From: Isosphaeraceae bacterium
GTDB lineage: Bacteria > Planctomycetota > Planctomycetia > Isosphaerales > Isosphaeraceae
Reading direction: 5' to 3'
DNA: 32,298 bases
Assembly: GCA_021324445.1 (NCBI GenBank)
Contig: JAJPJC010000298.1
Location: forward strand, 1 to 32,298
The position numbers and the translations under genes were made by a program. Position 1 is the stretch's first letter. Each line of letters starts with the position of its first letter. The notes under the pieces were generated by a model that searched no databases, was not told the origin of the DNA, and saw only the letters and a program-made list of their open reading frames with translations. Shown here piece by piece: positions 1-8,752 of this stretch.

Positions 1-91
1 AGGGTGCGTTTGATCACCGGACGCACCCGAGGTTCGTTGTCCGCGCCACCGGCGCGGAATTGGGGAGAGAAACTCCTCGAAGATTGAGTAA

Positions 92-682
92 AATCGCCAG
101 AGTCGAGCAGGATACAAGCTCCTCGCCTACAATCCGCTCAACTACGCGGCCTCATGCAAAGTCTGCAACACGGTCCTGAAAAAGAACTTCTTCCCCATCG
201 CCGGGACACGAAATGTGACGGAGCGGGACCCGTCCTCGATGATGGCTGAGCGACCGTTCCTCCCCTACCCGATCGGGGGCTTTGATGAAGACCCGGAATC
301 CCTGATCGAGTTCCGTGGGCTGACGCCTCGGCCGAAGGCGGACGGTTTCGGCCGCCAGCGTGCGCTGGTGGCCATCGCGATCTTCCAATTGAATAACAGC
401 AGGCGGCGCGGCGAACTCTTCGAGGACCGGGCACGACAAATCGTCACTTTGTATTTGGCCCTACAGGGGCGAGAGCAGGGTTCATCTGCCAGGATGGTCC
501 GGCAGTCAGAAAAGCTCGTTCGTTATTACACCTCAGATCGGGCGCCCCACGCGAACTGCCTGCGATCGTTCCACCGCCTCTATCAATCCGACCGGCCCGC
601 GGCCGAGAACATCTTTCGTCTCGCGGCCAAACTGCTGGGCTCCTACGTGGGGTCACATGAGCAAGCGGCCACCGATCGTTGA
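92..682 (+). pseudogene. HNH-type endonuclease remnant, 5' end broken
   Basis: The frame is open from base 92, just after a TAA at 89-91, to the TGA at 680-682. The first plausible start is a GTG at 215, but protein-like sequence lies upstream of it: a stretch reading LLAYNPLNYAASCKVCN, then FFPIAG. The C-x-x-C-N pattern with nearby FP is typical of the C-terminal half of HNH nucleases, which cut DNA using a metal held by a His-Asn-His centre. The expected upstream D/E-H-x-x-P-K half of that centre is not in this frame. Another frame is open from base 3 across this junction, so a frameshift near 85-120 is possible. No ATG or GTG lies between 92 and 215. The stop directly abuts the stop of the convergent DUF72 gene. 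A broken or frameshifted gene is the best reading. The alternative, an intact short gene from GTG 215, would lack the CxxC motif. Confidence 0.5.
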
Positions 683-1648
683 CTACACGCCCAGGCTGCC
701 GTGCACGACGGCCTCGATGGTCGAGGGCGCATTGCCCTCCAGCCGGTTGTTGACGAACACGAACGCCGGCTTGCCGTTGCGGCGGGAGTCCTCGGCGATC
801 CGGCGCAGGGCCTCGCGGGTCGGCGGATGGGGCTCCTGGACGGCCCGATAGGGTTCGAACCGGGATACGGCCTGTTCGTAGGTCCGGCCGGGGCGGAGCA
901 AGGCGCGAATGACCGTGAAATCCGCCGTGAAGGCACCGGGCAGGCCGGCCTGGACCCCGATCTCCGGCATTCGCGTCCAGGCGTTGAAGACATGGGCGAC
1001 ACCATAGGCGGAGAGCATCGCGAAGTAGTCCGGACCGAGGTACTCCGGGTTGCGGATCTCGACCGCGTACCGGAACCCCCCCGGCAGGGCCTCGAGGAAC
1101 CGGTCGAGCCGGCCGGTGAATGCGTCGGCCGTGGGAAGGACCGATTTCGGGATCGTCCCGAACTCGAAGATCAGGGTGGCGACCCGGTCGCGATACGGGT
1201 CCAGCGCCCGGGCGAACGCACGCTCGAACAGCCCGGCGTCGAGGAACGACGCGTTGGCCTGACCGGCCCGGGCGCCGTACCGGGCGTGCCGCGGCCAGGC
1301 GGCGACGGTGATCTCCTCGGGGACCTTGAAGCCGAATTGCAGCGCGGCCGGCGTCCCGCCGAAGAGCTCGCGCCAGAAGTCCGGGCTGGGGAACTGGTAG
1401 AAGCTGAAGTCGCCGCAGACGACCGGGAAGGTCTCAGCGTACTCCGCCAGGCATTCGGCCTCGAATTTCCGGTGCGAGAACTTGCCGCGCACCGTGTAGC
1501 GGTCCGGCGTGTAGATCGATCCCAGCCAGCCCTCGTATTTCCAGGAGCTCGTGCCGAAGTAGATTCCCTGCGCGGCCAAGGCGCGCAGCCGCGGCGCCAG
1601 CCGGGTGGCCTGCGCAGGCCGGTCGTCGAAGAGTGTCAGTTGCGCCAT
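683..1648 (-). CDS. DUF72 (YecE-like) domain protein
   Basis: The 321-residue product matches the DUF72/YecE family, a TIM-barrel fold of unknown biochemical role. Family features seen are an early GTSSWKYEGWLGSIY segment (about residues 32-46), FSHRKFEAECLAEYAETFPVV, a D-FSFYQFPS segment, FGFKVPEEIT, and IFEFGTIPKS in the middle. A VEIRNPEY strand follows. The protein is somewhat longer than E. coli YecE because of an N-terminal lead of about 27 residues and extra C-terminal sequence. The ATG at 1648 has no strong Shine-Dalgarno sequence. It lies 51 bp downstream of the Uma2 gene on the same strand, so the two could be co-transcribed. The family assignment is confident, but the function is not known. 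Confidence 0.9.
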   Translation of the reverse strand: MAQLTLFDDRPAQATRLAPRLRALAAQGIYFGTSSWKYEGWLGSIYTPDRYTVRGKFSHRKFEAECLAEYAETFPVVCGDFSFYQFPSPDFWRELFGGTPAALQFGFKVPEEITVAAWPRHARYGARAGQANASFLDAGLFERAFARALDPYRDRVATLIFEFGTIPKSVLPTADAFTGRLDRFLEALPGGFRYAVEIRNPEYLGPDYFAMLSAYGVAHVFNAWTRMPEIGVQAGLPGAFTADFTVIRALLRPGRTYEQAVSRFEPYRAVQEPHPPTREALRRIAEDSRRNGKPAFVFVNNRLEGNAPSTIEAVVHGSLGV

Positions 1649-1699
1649 GGGGTCAACCCGGTGTTGATGCGCAGGGAACGGAGCTCGACAGCGCGGACC

Positions 1700-2371
1700 T
1701 CAGTCCTCCAGGTCGAACAGGTCCTGCACCGGCAGCCGGAATCCCGGCAGGACGTCGCCTCCGTCCAGGGTGTCGTCGAGGCCCAGCACCACCGACTCCC
1801 GGGGTGAAGTATGGACACGGACGGTCTGCGTCTTGGGATCCACGACCCAGGCCAGCCGGGTCCCCGCGGCGAAGTATTCGTCCAGCTTCCGGGCAATCTC
1901 GGCCTGGGTATTGCTCTTGCTGATGACCTCGACGGCCAGGTCGGCCGCAACCGACGGCACGCGCTGCCCGCCGCGCTTGGAGCGCGTGAGCTTGCCGCGC
2001 GCCAGGAAGGAGACGTCGGGGACACGCACCAGACCGGGGACCAGCCGGAGCATGCCGTCCGGCGGCAGCACCGTGCCGAGCTTCCGGGGCCTGACGAAGG
2101 CGATCAGGAAGTGGATAATCAAGCCGGCGATCGCCGCTTCTTCCCACCCCATCGGTTTCTCCACCAGGCACCCGTCGACCAGCTCGCAGATCGCCGACTT
2201 GAACTTGCTCTCGTTGTTGCGGATCAGGTCCTTCTCGGTGGCCGTCCCGGGTGTCGGATGGAGCCGCACGCGATGGGCCGGGACGTTGCCCAACCGCCGC
2301 AGCAGGTCGGCCACGGTCTCGGGCCGGTCTTCGATGAGAGGGGACCTACGACCTGCGGTAACCGTGGCCAT
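1700..2371 (-). CDS. Uma2 family (DUF820) putative PD-(D/E)XK nuclease
   Basis: The 223-residue product fits the Uma2/DUF820 family, which has a PD-(D/E)XK restriction-endonuclease-like fold and is amplified in cyanobacteria and planctomycetes. The core is visible as RVPDVSFLA followed by DLAVEVISKSNTQAEIARKL and then an EYFAAGTRLAWVVDP segment. These supply the Asp, the Glu and the Lys-rich helix expected of the nuclease centre. The cellular role of the family is not established; many copies are thought to be mobile-element related. I chose the ATG at 2371 (MATVTAG). A GTG at 2386 adds five residues and is an alternative. The upstream sigma factor's terminator ends only about 20 bp before this start, so the gene needs its own promoter within that region or depends on read-through. 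Confidence 0.85.
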   Translation of the reverse strand: MATVTAGRRSPLIEDRPETVADLLRRLGNVPAHRVRLHPTPGTATEKDLIRNNESKFKSAICELVDGCLVEKPMGWEEAAIAGLIIHFLIAFVRPRKLGTVLPPDGMLRLVPGLVRVPDVSFLARGKLTRSKRGGQRVPSVAADLAVEVISKSNTQAEIARKLDEYFAAGTRLAWVVDPKTQTVRVHTSPRESVVLGLDDTLDGGDVLPGFRLPVQDLFDLED

Positions 2372-2392
2372 GGTGGATGACCTCACGACGCC

Positions 2393-2440
2393 AAAGAAAA
2401 GAAAAAAGGGGACGCCTCGATTCTACACCAAGGCGACCCC
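2393..2440 (-). terminator. Intrinsic terminator of the sigma-70 gene
   Basis: On the minus strand a GC-rich hairpin (arms 2431-2440 and 2408-2417, ten positions with one mismatch, 13-nt loop) is followed directly by a run of mostly T, the complement of 2393-2407. It lies about 70 bp past the sigma factor stop codon and is the only hairpin in the window with a clear U-tract. Confidence 0.85.
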
Positions 2441-2509
2441 TGAAGTAACGACGCGGGTCAAACCAGACAGGTCGTCCGGCGGTCAATGGGGAGAAAGGCC
2501 GCTTCTGGC

Positions 2510-4189
2510 TCACAGCATCGGCAGATCGAGCTTCTCCTCGCTGGCGATCTTGCGGAGCTTGTCCTGGGCGCGGGACTCGATCTGGCGGACGCGTTCCTTG
2601 GTGATGCCCAGCTCGCGGCCGAGCTGCTCGAGCGTCTGCTCGCTGGCCCCGCCCAGTCCGAAGCGGCTGACGATGATCTTGCGCTCGCGCTCGTCGAGCC
2701 GGCCGAGCATTCCCTTGACCGCCTCCTGCATCCGCTTGAGGGCACTCTCGTACTCATGCTCGTCGGTGCGGTTGTCGGCGGCCGCCTCGAACATCTCCTC
2801 ATGGCCGGTGACGAACCGGTCGCGGCGATAATTCTCCTCGGGGATCGTCCGCGCGAAGTTCTTCATGATGGCCCACGAGGCATAGGTGCTGAACTTGTTG
2901 CCGCGCGAGAAGTCGAACTTCTCGACGGCCCGGATCAGCGACATGTTGCCGTCGGAGACCAGCTCGAAGAAGTTGTTGGCCGGGCCGACGTGCCGCTTGG
3001 CGATCGAGACGACCAGCCGGAGGTTCGCCCGGATGATCTGGTTCTTCACCGCCAGGGCCTCTTCCTGGAGCCGCTCGATCTCGTCGAGGTCGGACGTCCT
3101 GGCCCGGCTGGGGTCGACTTTCAGGCGAAGCTGGTTGGCCCGGTACTTGAGATAATTCATCTTGCGGAACAGGTGCATCTCCTGCTCACGGTCCAGCAGC
3201 GGGACCTCGTAGAGACTCGCCAGGTAGGGGGGAAGCCCCTTGGGGGCCTTGGGCCGCCGTGGCGGCTTGCCGTCGGCCGGCTCGGGCATCGGGCCGAGAA
3301 TCGCCTCGGCGTGCTCCGGCTGGGCGAAGCTGGCGTGATCGATGAATTCCAGCTTGGTGCCGAGGATGCGCCGGGCGCGCATCTCGTTGATAATCCGGTA
3401 GATACTCGAACGGGTCCGGCCATGCTGCCGGGCCAGGACCTCGGCCGAGACGCCCATGCGAAAGCGCCGATAAATCTGCGCCTTGGCGTCATCGTCCAGC
3501 GCCGGTGCCATGGCGGGAAAGATCGCCCGGTCGGGATGGTCCCGATCGTAGGCCTTCAAGGTCAGCCGAACGGTTTCTGTAGAGCGTGCCATCTTGCGTG
3601 CGATCCTCCGCGCGATCTCGACCAGGCCGGCCTGCCCTGGGCGGACGAGCGCCATGCGGCGGGCACGGCGAATGATCTCGTCGCGCTCCGCCTCGGTCAG
3701 TTGCCGAAACCGTGAGCCCCGTTCGACCTGGGCGCGATGGGCCGCGACAAAGCGCTGCAGGCTCGACTCGAGGAACCCAACCTTGGTGCGGCGGTCGATG
3801 ACGAAACGCCGCGCCACCAGACCCTGGCGGCGCCATCGCGTCACCGTGCGGGGTGACACGTTGTACCGCCGACTGACCTCCTCGACCGTCAAAACCGGCT
3901 CCGCCACGTGTTCGACGGCCTGCCGCGCCGTCGCCGAGAGATCCTCGACGAACAGGCGCAAATCGTGCTGCACATCGCCCCCGTCCAGCACCAGTGCCGG
4001 CCAACCTTCGGGGCGATAGCCGGTGATCCGATAGCACAGGTATTCGTAAGGATAACGCTTCGCGCCCTCGATCTCCGTCAAGAGCTGCTCGGCGCGGTCA
4101 ATCTGCTCCAGCCGTCGCTCCCGTGGCGCGTACCGCGTCTGCTGGTCCTTCAATTGTTTCATCGCGGGGTGACGGTACATCTTGCCCAT
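2510..4189 (-). CDS. RNA polymerase sigma-70 family factor with N-terminal HTH domains
   Basis: This is a sigma factor that directs RNA polymerase to promoters. In the 559-residue product, a region 1.2-like segment (PPYLASLYEVPLL, about 320-334) precedes region 2 (about 381-451: RANLRLVVSIAKRHVG, then FFELVSDGNMSLIRAVEKF, then KFSTYASWAIMKNFAR). Region 4 sits at about 498-550 (TLEQLGRELGITKERVRQIE). Region 3 appears short or missing. The first 300 residues are unusual. They contain a MerR/excisionase-like helix-turn-helix (LTVEEVSRRYNVSPRTVTRW, about 100-119) and a second HTH-like segment (SAEVLARQHGRTRSSIYRII, about 248-267). The ATG at 4189 follows a G-rich Shine-Dalgarno-like run. A TTG at 4207 is less likely. 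It is a primary-like or alternative sigma of planctomycete type. The promoters it recognises cannot be told from the sequence. Confidence 0.92.
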   Translation of the reverse strand: MGKMYRHPAMKQLKDQQTRYAPRERRLEQIDRAEQLLTEIEGAKRYPYEYLCYRITGYRPEGWPALVLDGGDVQHDLRLFVEDLSATARQAVEHVAEPVLTVEEVSRRYNVSPRTVTRWRRQGLVARRFVIDRRTKVGFLESSLQRFVAAHRAQVERGSRFRQLTEAERDEIIRRARRMALVRPGQAGLVEIARRIARKMARSTETVRLTLKAYDRDHPDRAIFPAMAPALDDDAKAQIYRRFRMGVSAEVLARQHGRTRSSIYRIINEMRARRILGTKLEFIDHASFAQPEHAEAILGPMPEPADGKPPRRPKAPKGLPPYLASLYEVPLLDREQEMHLFRKMNYLKYRANQLRLKVDPSRARTSDLDEIERLQEEALAVKNQIIRANLRLVVSIAKRHVGPANNFFELVSDGNMSLIRAVEKFDFSRGNKFSTYASWAIMKNFARTIPEENYRRDRFVTGHEEMFEAAADNRTDEHEYESALKRMQEAVKGMLGRLDERERKIIVSRFGLGGASEQTLEQLGRELGITKERVRQIESRAQDKLRKIASEEKLDLPML

Positions 4190-4405
4190 CCTGGAAAATC
4201 CCCCCAAACTCGGCTGGCCAATCGGACCCCAACTGGTTCACTCTACCAGATCATCCATGACTTCGTCCATCCGTTGATAATATCGACCTTGCCGCCGCCC
4301 AGGCGGCGAAGAGAATCGGACTCGCGGCTGGATTTCCTCTGATTCTCGAACGCCTCCCGTCCAGCAATTCGTTCGTGCAAGCCGTTTTCTTCTTGGCTTT
4401 TCTGT

Positions 4406-4432
4406 CAAGAGCCCGGCACCCTCGGGCTCTTG
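4406..4432. repeat. Perfect 9-bp inverted repeat, 9-nt loop
   Basis: CAAGAGCCC at 4406-4414 is the exact reverse complement of 4424-4432. There is no T-run on either side, so a terminator role is not supported. Confidence 0.45.
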
Positions 4433-4704
4433 GACCGCCTCAATCCTTGAAATGCCTTCTTCCTACGCCTCAACGTGAACGGAGGGTCGCCACTTTCTGG
4501 GACCAGAGACGATGTCCTTCCCATGCAATGATGCGCCACGGTCTCTTTTGGTTCCCAGGATGGTCCCGGAAAGCTCCCACTCGCGGAACCGCCCCAGGGC
4601 TGGGGACCCGTTTTCTCCGCAGCAAACTCGATACCGAGACTCGTTTTCATTATCGATGCGCCTGACTCCAGCCGCGGTGGGTGAACCACATCGCCTTCGA
4701 ACAA

Positions 4705-4717
4705 CTGTTTTAAACAG
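4705..4717. promoter_or_regulatory. Operator-like palindrome CTGTTTTAAACAG
   Basis: Two perfect 6-bp arms are separated by one base, in an AT-rich pocket of the long intergenic region about 515 bp upstream of the sigma factor start and 640 bp upstream of the exported-protein gene. It could be a regulator site. No regulator is identified, and a chance palindrome is possible. Confidence 0.25.
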
Positions 4718-5354
4718 ACGTTTTAATCCGGTCTTTTGTTCGCCAAATTCGTAAGTGATTCGGAACAAACCGTTTGGGCGGACAGCGCTTCCGTCCGACA
4801 CGCATGGCTGACCCCATGGTATCAGTACCGGGCGAGCGCCACCAGCGCCGCTGAACTCCGGATGGCGATCGCGTCTGGGAGTTCTTTCTCCAATTCCCTA
4901 CAGAGAGTATGGGACGCCCAGGGCGGCGAGACGAACCCTCCCCAGGTGCCGGGTGAGAAAACCGGAGTCCCGCCCGGCCTGGATCACCGACGTAACCCAG
5001 GGTTTATCTCGAGGGGGATCGGAACTCCGCAAAGGAAACGACGCAAATCGCTGAGCATGGACGACTTGCGACCGAGGCGTCCTGGCGGGCCCGCCTGCCG
5101 CAAGTCGAGTAACGGCAGAGACTTTGGATAAAGTTCCGAACATGCTCGAAAGATGTTGCGGTGGTCACAGCTCGGCCTCCCGGTCCCAATGGGTTGTTTT
5201 CCAGATGGTCTCGAACTAATCATGATTGATTGACTGCCTGGTGAATTGCAATAGGAGTGAGCCCAAATTGACGGCTGGGAGGAAGTTTCCATAATTGATG
5301 TCGGGAGACTGGCCCGGGGTCGATCAGGACGGACGTGGAAGCAAGGAGTCAGGG

Positions 5355-6839
5355 ATGGCCGAGGGAATGGGGGGGTGGCGGGGTGAGCTGCGGCGATCGG
5401 CGGCGATGGCCTGTGTGGTGGCACTGGGGATCCGCTGTGGCACGCCCTTGACTGCGGGCCAGCCCGCGACGAGCCTCGTGCTGGGCGAGGCGATGCGCCG
5501 GGGCAGCACGGCGCGCGTCTGGATCGAGTTGAAGGGACAAGGGCTCTTCCGTCCTGGCCTGCCGCCGGGGCCGGTGGCGGCCGCGGCCCGAATGCCCAAG
5601 CCGCTGGCTTTGGATGTCCAGACGCGGCTGGTCTACAGCGAGCGCGTCCTGGAGCTGGTTGAGGACGCGGTGCCCGGGGCGAGGCGGGCTGTGGACGCGG
5701 GGTCGTCGACTGGGCCGCCGGCGGGGGCGAGCGGCCGGGCGCGGAAGGTCGTGCGTCACGTGCTTCAGGCGGCCTCGGCGATCAACGGGGAAGTCCGGCC
5801 GACGTCGGCGGCGATCCGGCCGGAGGTCGGGTTGCTGGTCGCCGAACGTCGGGATCGCGACGAGCCGGTGGTCGTCGTCAGCCCCGCGGGGCCGCTGACG
5901 CGGTCCGAGCTCGAGCTGGTGCAGACTGTCGGGGATCCCCTGGCGCTGGCCGACTTGCTGCCAGGTGCACCGGTACGTCTTGGGGAGCACTGGCGGGTCG
6001 GCGAGCGGGCCGCGCAGGCGGTCAGCGGCTACGACGTCCTGACCACCAACGCCCTGGACGCCACCCTCGAATCCCTGGATGACACCCGGGCGCGGGTCCG
6101 ACTCAAAGGGCGGGTTGAAGGCACGGCGCTGGGGGGGGCGGGCCTGATGAACTGCGAGGGGTTCCTGACCTTCGATCGCCGGATGGGCTGGATCGACCGG
6201 CTCGAGCTGAACCGAGCGGAGACCCGGCGCCCCGGCCCGATCGAGGCCGGGCTGGACGTCAAGAGCACCCTGAGCATGACCCGGCAGGCGGAGCGGCCCC
6301 CGGCCACGCTCACCGATGCCGGGTTGGCCGGGATCCCCCTGGAGATCACCCCCCTGAGTCTGCGACTGCTCCTGGTCGCCCCGGACGGCAAGTCGTCGCT
6401 GCTGCATGACCGCCACTGGCACGCCTTCTGGGATGACCCCAAGCGGATCGTCCTGAAGCGGCTCGAGGGGAGCCAGGTCGTCGCCCAGTGCAACATCGCC
6501 GTCGGTCCCGCCGCCGGCAAGGGGCGACACCAGGATCCCGCCCAGTTCCGCGACGACATTCGCCGGGCCTTGCGCCATCGGTTCGTCCAGTTCCTGGGCG
6601 CCGGCGAGGTCGACGGCGACCCGGCCGGCGGGTTCCGCTACAAGGTGGGAGTCCAGGGCCGGGAAGGGGACCTCGGCATCGTCTGGTACTACTACCTCGT
6701 GGCCAGCCCCGCGGGAGACCAGCTCCTGGTCACCTTCACCCTGTCCGAGGAATCCGCGCGCGGCTTCGGCGACCAGGACGCGGAGATGATCGGCTCCCTC
6801 CGATGGTCGGCCGCGAGCCGCGGCACGAATCCCCAATGA
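5355..6839 (+). CDS. Exported protein of unknown function, paralogue of the next gene
   Basis: The ATG at 5355 is chosen because AAGGAG lies six bases upstream and the product then starts with a signal-peptide-like segment: basic residues, then AAMACVVALGI, ending near TAGQP. Upstream TTG/ATG starts at 5295/5298 lack this. The 494-residue product shares a layout with its neighbour. A middle segment reads APVRLGEHWRVG, resembling TPVRVGDTWSIP in the neighbour, followed by beta-rich sequence ending DVKSTLSMT. A C-terminal domain of about 150 residues (from HDRHWHAFWDDP to MIGSLRW) resembles the DcrB/PsbP/DUF1795 type in pattern only. The function is unknown. The two genes are 86 bp apart on the same strand and probably form an operon. 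Confidence 0.8.
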   Translation: MAEGMGGWRGELRRSAAMACVVALGIRCGTPLTAGQPATSLVLGEAMRRGSTARVWIELKGQGLFRPGLPPGPVAAAARMPKPLALDVQTRLVYSERVLELVEDAVPGARRAVDAGSSTGPPAGASGRARKVVRHVLQAASAINGEVRPTSAAIRPEVGLLVAERRDRDEPVVVVSPAGPLTRSELELVQTVGDPLALADLLPGAPVRLGEHWRVGERAAQAVSGYDVLTTNALDATLESLDDTRARVRLKGRVEGTALGGAGLMNCEGFLTFDRRMGWIDRLELNRAETRRPGPIEAGLDVKSTLSMTRQAERPPATLTDAGLAGIPLEITPLSLRLLLVAPDGKSSLLHDRHWHAFWDDPKRIVLKRLEGSQVVAQCNIAVGPAAGKGRHQDPAQFRDDIRRALRHRFVQFLGAGEVDGDPAGGFRYKVGVQGREGDLGIVWYYYLVASPAGDQLLVTFTLSEESARGFGDQDAEMIGSLRWSAASRGTNPQ

Positions 6840-6925
6840 CTGATAAAGTCGGCCCCGATTTGGTCTAATGGGAAGACGGCGGGATTGGGGTCGGCGATCG
6901 AATCGAGCCGCGAGGGTGGTGGATC

Positions 6926-8740
6926 ATGAGCGAGAGCCAAAACCGCAGGGTCGGTGCAGGGGGGAAGCGTGCCGGTGCTGGGGCGTCCGGGTCGGAGGCA
7001 GGCCCGTTGCCTGGGAAAGCTCACCCCGGCCGCCGGGTCGCTGGCGGCCCGCTGGGAGGGTTGATGGTGCTGGGATGGGCCCTGGCCCAGGCCGGTCCGT
7101 CGACCGGGCAGGAGCCGCCGGCCGGGGACGCGGCCGCTCCGCCCGCTCCGGCACAGCCCCAGGAATCGACCGAGGCGCTGAGCACCCGCTACCGGTTCCT
7201 CGAAAAATATGCGCTCGCGCCGGATCCGGCCAAGCCTGAGCTGATCACCCAGTACCAGGTCGGCGCGCTCCAGACGCTCAAGACCGAGACGGAGAAGGCT
7301 CAGGGTGCACCGGATCGGAAGGAGATCACGACCCGGACGATCTACACCGAGCGGCCAGCGAAAGTGACTCGGTTGGGCGAAGTGACCGATACGGTTCGGC
7401 ACTACGATTCGTTCCGCATCCAGATCACCCCAAAGGACCTGTCCCCCAATGCGTCCCTGTTCAAGGACCTGAGCATCTGGTATCGACTGCGCCCGGGTCG
7501 GTTGCCCGAGCTCTTGAGCTTGACGGAAGCCCGCCCGCTGCGCGACGTCGAATACCACGCGATCGTCGGCGATCAATTGTTCTTGCCTCAGCTCGCGGCC
7601 ATCCTGCCTCGGACGCCGGTGCGGGTGGGTGATACCTGGTCGATCCCGCGTCAGGCGGGCCAGGCGCTGCTGGGCCGGATTACCGATGAGGGGGACTACG
7701 CGCTGGAAGGGACCTTGCGCGAGGTCCGGAAAGCGGAGCGGGGCACCGGGCGGACCGCAGTCCTGGAATTCTCCGGCCACCTGACGGTGGAGCCGAGGGC
7801 GGGAGAAGTCCGTGCCGAGGTCCTGTTCGTGTTCGACTTACCGGCGGCCGTCACGACGCCGCCGGTCCCCGGCTCGACCCCCGAGCCCAAGACCGTCGAA
7901 CGGGCGAGCGACAAAGCGGCCGACCGCAAGACGGGGACCGTCGAGGCCCGGGGCCGGATCACCCAGGTGCGCCTGGGTGGAGTCATGTCGACTCCGATCG
8001 ACGAGAATAGACGGCTGAAGCAGATCGTGACCCGGGAATTAAACCTCCAGCGGCGGCCCGCCCCCACGCCCGGCGCGGCCGACGCCGCCTCACCCGCGGG
8101 GCTGACCATCCCCGAGCCACCGCCGACGGCCACCGAGGCGAACTCCTGGCTGCTCCACGACGATCCCCAGAGACGGTTCCATTTCCGGCATCCCCAGGAG
8201 CTTACGGTCCAGAGAGAAAATCCCGATGAGTTGGACCTGATCTATCCCCGCCCGGACGGCGGGTCGGATGTGCTGCGGATCATCCTGGTGCCCGAGCTGA
8301 AGGATCCTCAGCGCGACCGCATGGCTCGCGATCCGGAGGCACTCCGGCAAGCACTCCGGGCCGAGTGGGAGAGAAAACGCTACGACCTCGTGCCCGGTCC
8401 CGCCGGCTGGCTCCCCGAACGCGAATGGGCGCCCCTGAAGCGAAAGGTCTACCGCCTGGAAGCGGCAATCAAGCCGCCGGTGGCCGGCGTCGCGGCGCGG
8501 GAGGCCGCCCGCTTCTACCTGGACCATTACCTGGTCCTGTTCGGGCGCAACCAGTGCATCCATGTCCAAGCCATGACCGACCGCGAGGATCACGTGCCGT
8601 TCCGTGACCAGGCCGAGGACGTGATCGAGAGCTTCGATTTCGGTCCCTCGACGGAGAAAGCCCCGGCGGCGGCGGCCCCGACGCCACCGGCGAACCCGGC
8701 CGCCCCCGCGAACCGGGCGGCCCCGGGCCCACCCCAATGA
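6926..8740 (+). CDS. Exported protein of unknown function, second paralogue
   Basis: The 604-residue product begins with a basic, glycine-rich stretch, then a hydrophobic segment (GGLMVLGWALAQA, about residues 49-61) and an Ala/Pro linker, consistent with export. The middle repeats the neighbour's pattern (TPVRVGDTWSIPRQAG, beta-rich region, then LNLQRR). The C-terminal domain (from SWLLHDDPQRRFHFRHP to DVIESFDFG) has the shape expected of DcrB/PsbP-like domains: an opening strand-Trp-Pro region, a long helix with RQALRAEWERKRYD, and a closing I-x-S-F. The last 30 residues are a Pro/Ala tail. The exact role is unknown. The gene is convergent with psuG and ten bases separate the stop codons. 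Confidence 0.8.
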   Translation: MSESQNRRVGAGGKRAGAGASGSEAGPLPGKAHPGRRVAGGPLGGLMVLGWALAQAGPSTGQEPPAGDAAAPPAPAQPQESTEALSTRYRFLEKYALAPDPAKPELITQYQVGALQTLKTETEKAQGAPDRKEITTRTIYTERPAKVTRLGEVTDTVRHYDSFRIQITPKDLSPNASLFKDLSIWYRLRPGRLPELLSLTEARPLRDVEYHAIVGDQLFLPQLAAILPRTPVRVGDTWSIPRQAGQALLGRITDEGDYALEGTLREVRKAERGTGRTAVLEFSGHLTVEPRAGEVRAEVLFVFDLPAAVTTPPVPGSTPEPKTVERASDKAADRKTGTVEARGRITQVRLGGVMSTPIDENRRLKQIVTRELNLQRRPAPTPGAADAASPAGLTIPEPPPTATEANSWLLHDDPQRRFHFRHPQELTVQRENPDELDLIYPRPDGGSDVLRIILVPELKDPQRDRMARDPEALRQALRAEWERKRYDLVPGPAGWLPEREWAPLKRKVYRLEAAIKPPVAGVAAREAARFYLDHYLVLFGRNQCIHVQAMTDREDHVPFRDQAEDVIESFDFGPSTEKAPAAAAPTPPANPAAPANRAAPGPPQ

Positions 8741-8752
8741 GCCTTGGGCTCA
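8738..8752. terminator. Small hairpin built from two facing stop codons
   Basis: TGAGCC TTG GGCTCA is a perfect 6-bp stem. The left TGA is the stop of the exported-protein gene, and the right TCA is the psuG stop on the other strand. CCCC and GGGG flank it outside small unpaired gaps. No U-tract is present, so termination is plausible only as a weak two-way structure. Confidence 0.35.

Larger units (their letters stand above)
4190..5354. other. 1.16-kb intergenic region between divergent genes
   Basis: This stretch separates the leftward sigma factor from the rightward exported-protein gene. It is noticeably less GC-rich than the coding DNA. The short open frames in it on both strands have no recognisable motifs or good ribosome binding sites. 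I see several small dyads (4406-4432, 4705-4717, and a 10-bp palindrome at 5218-5227) but no tRNA, no convincing gene and no strong promoter. Confidence 0.5.

Noticed and set aside
851..865. GGTTCGAACC, like a tRNA T-arm
   Set aside because: It lies within the DUF72 coding region and no other tRNA arms fold around it.
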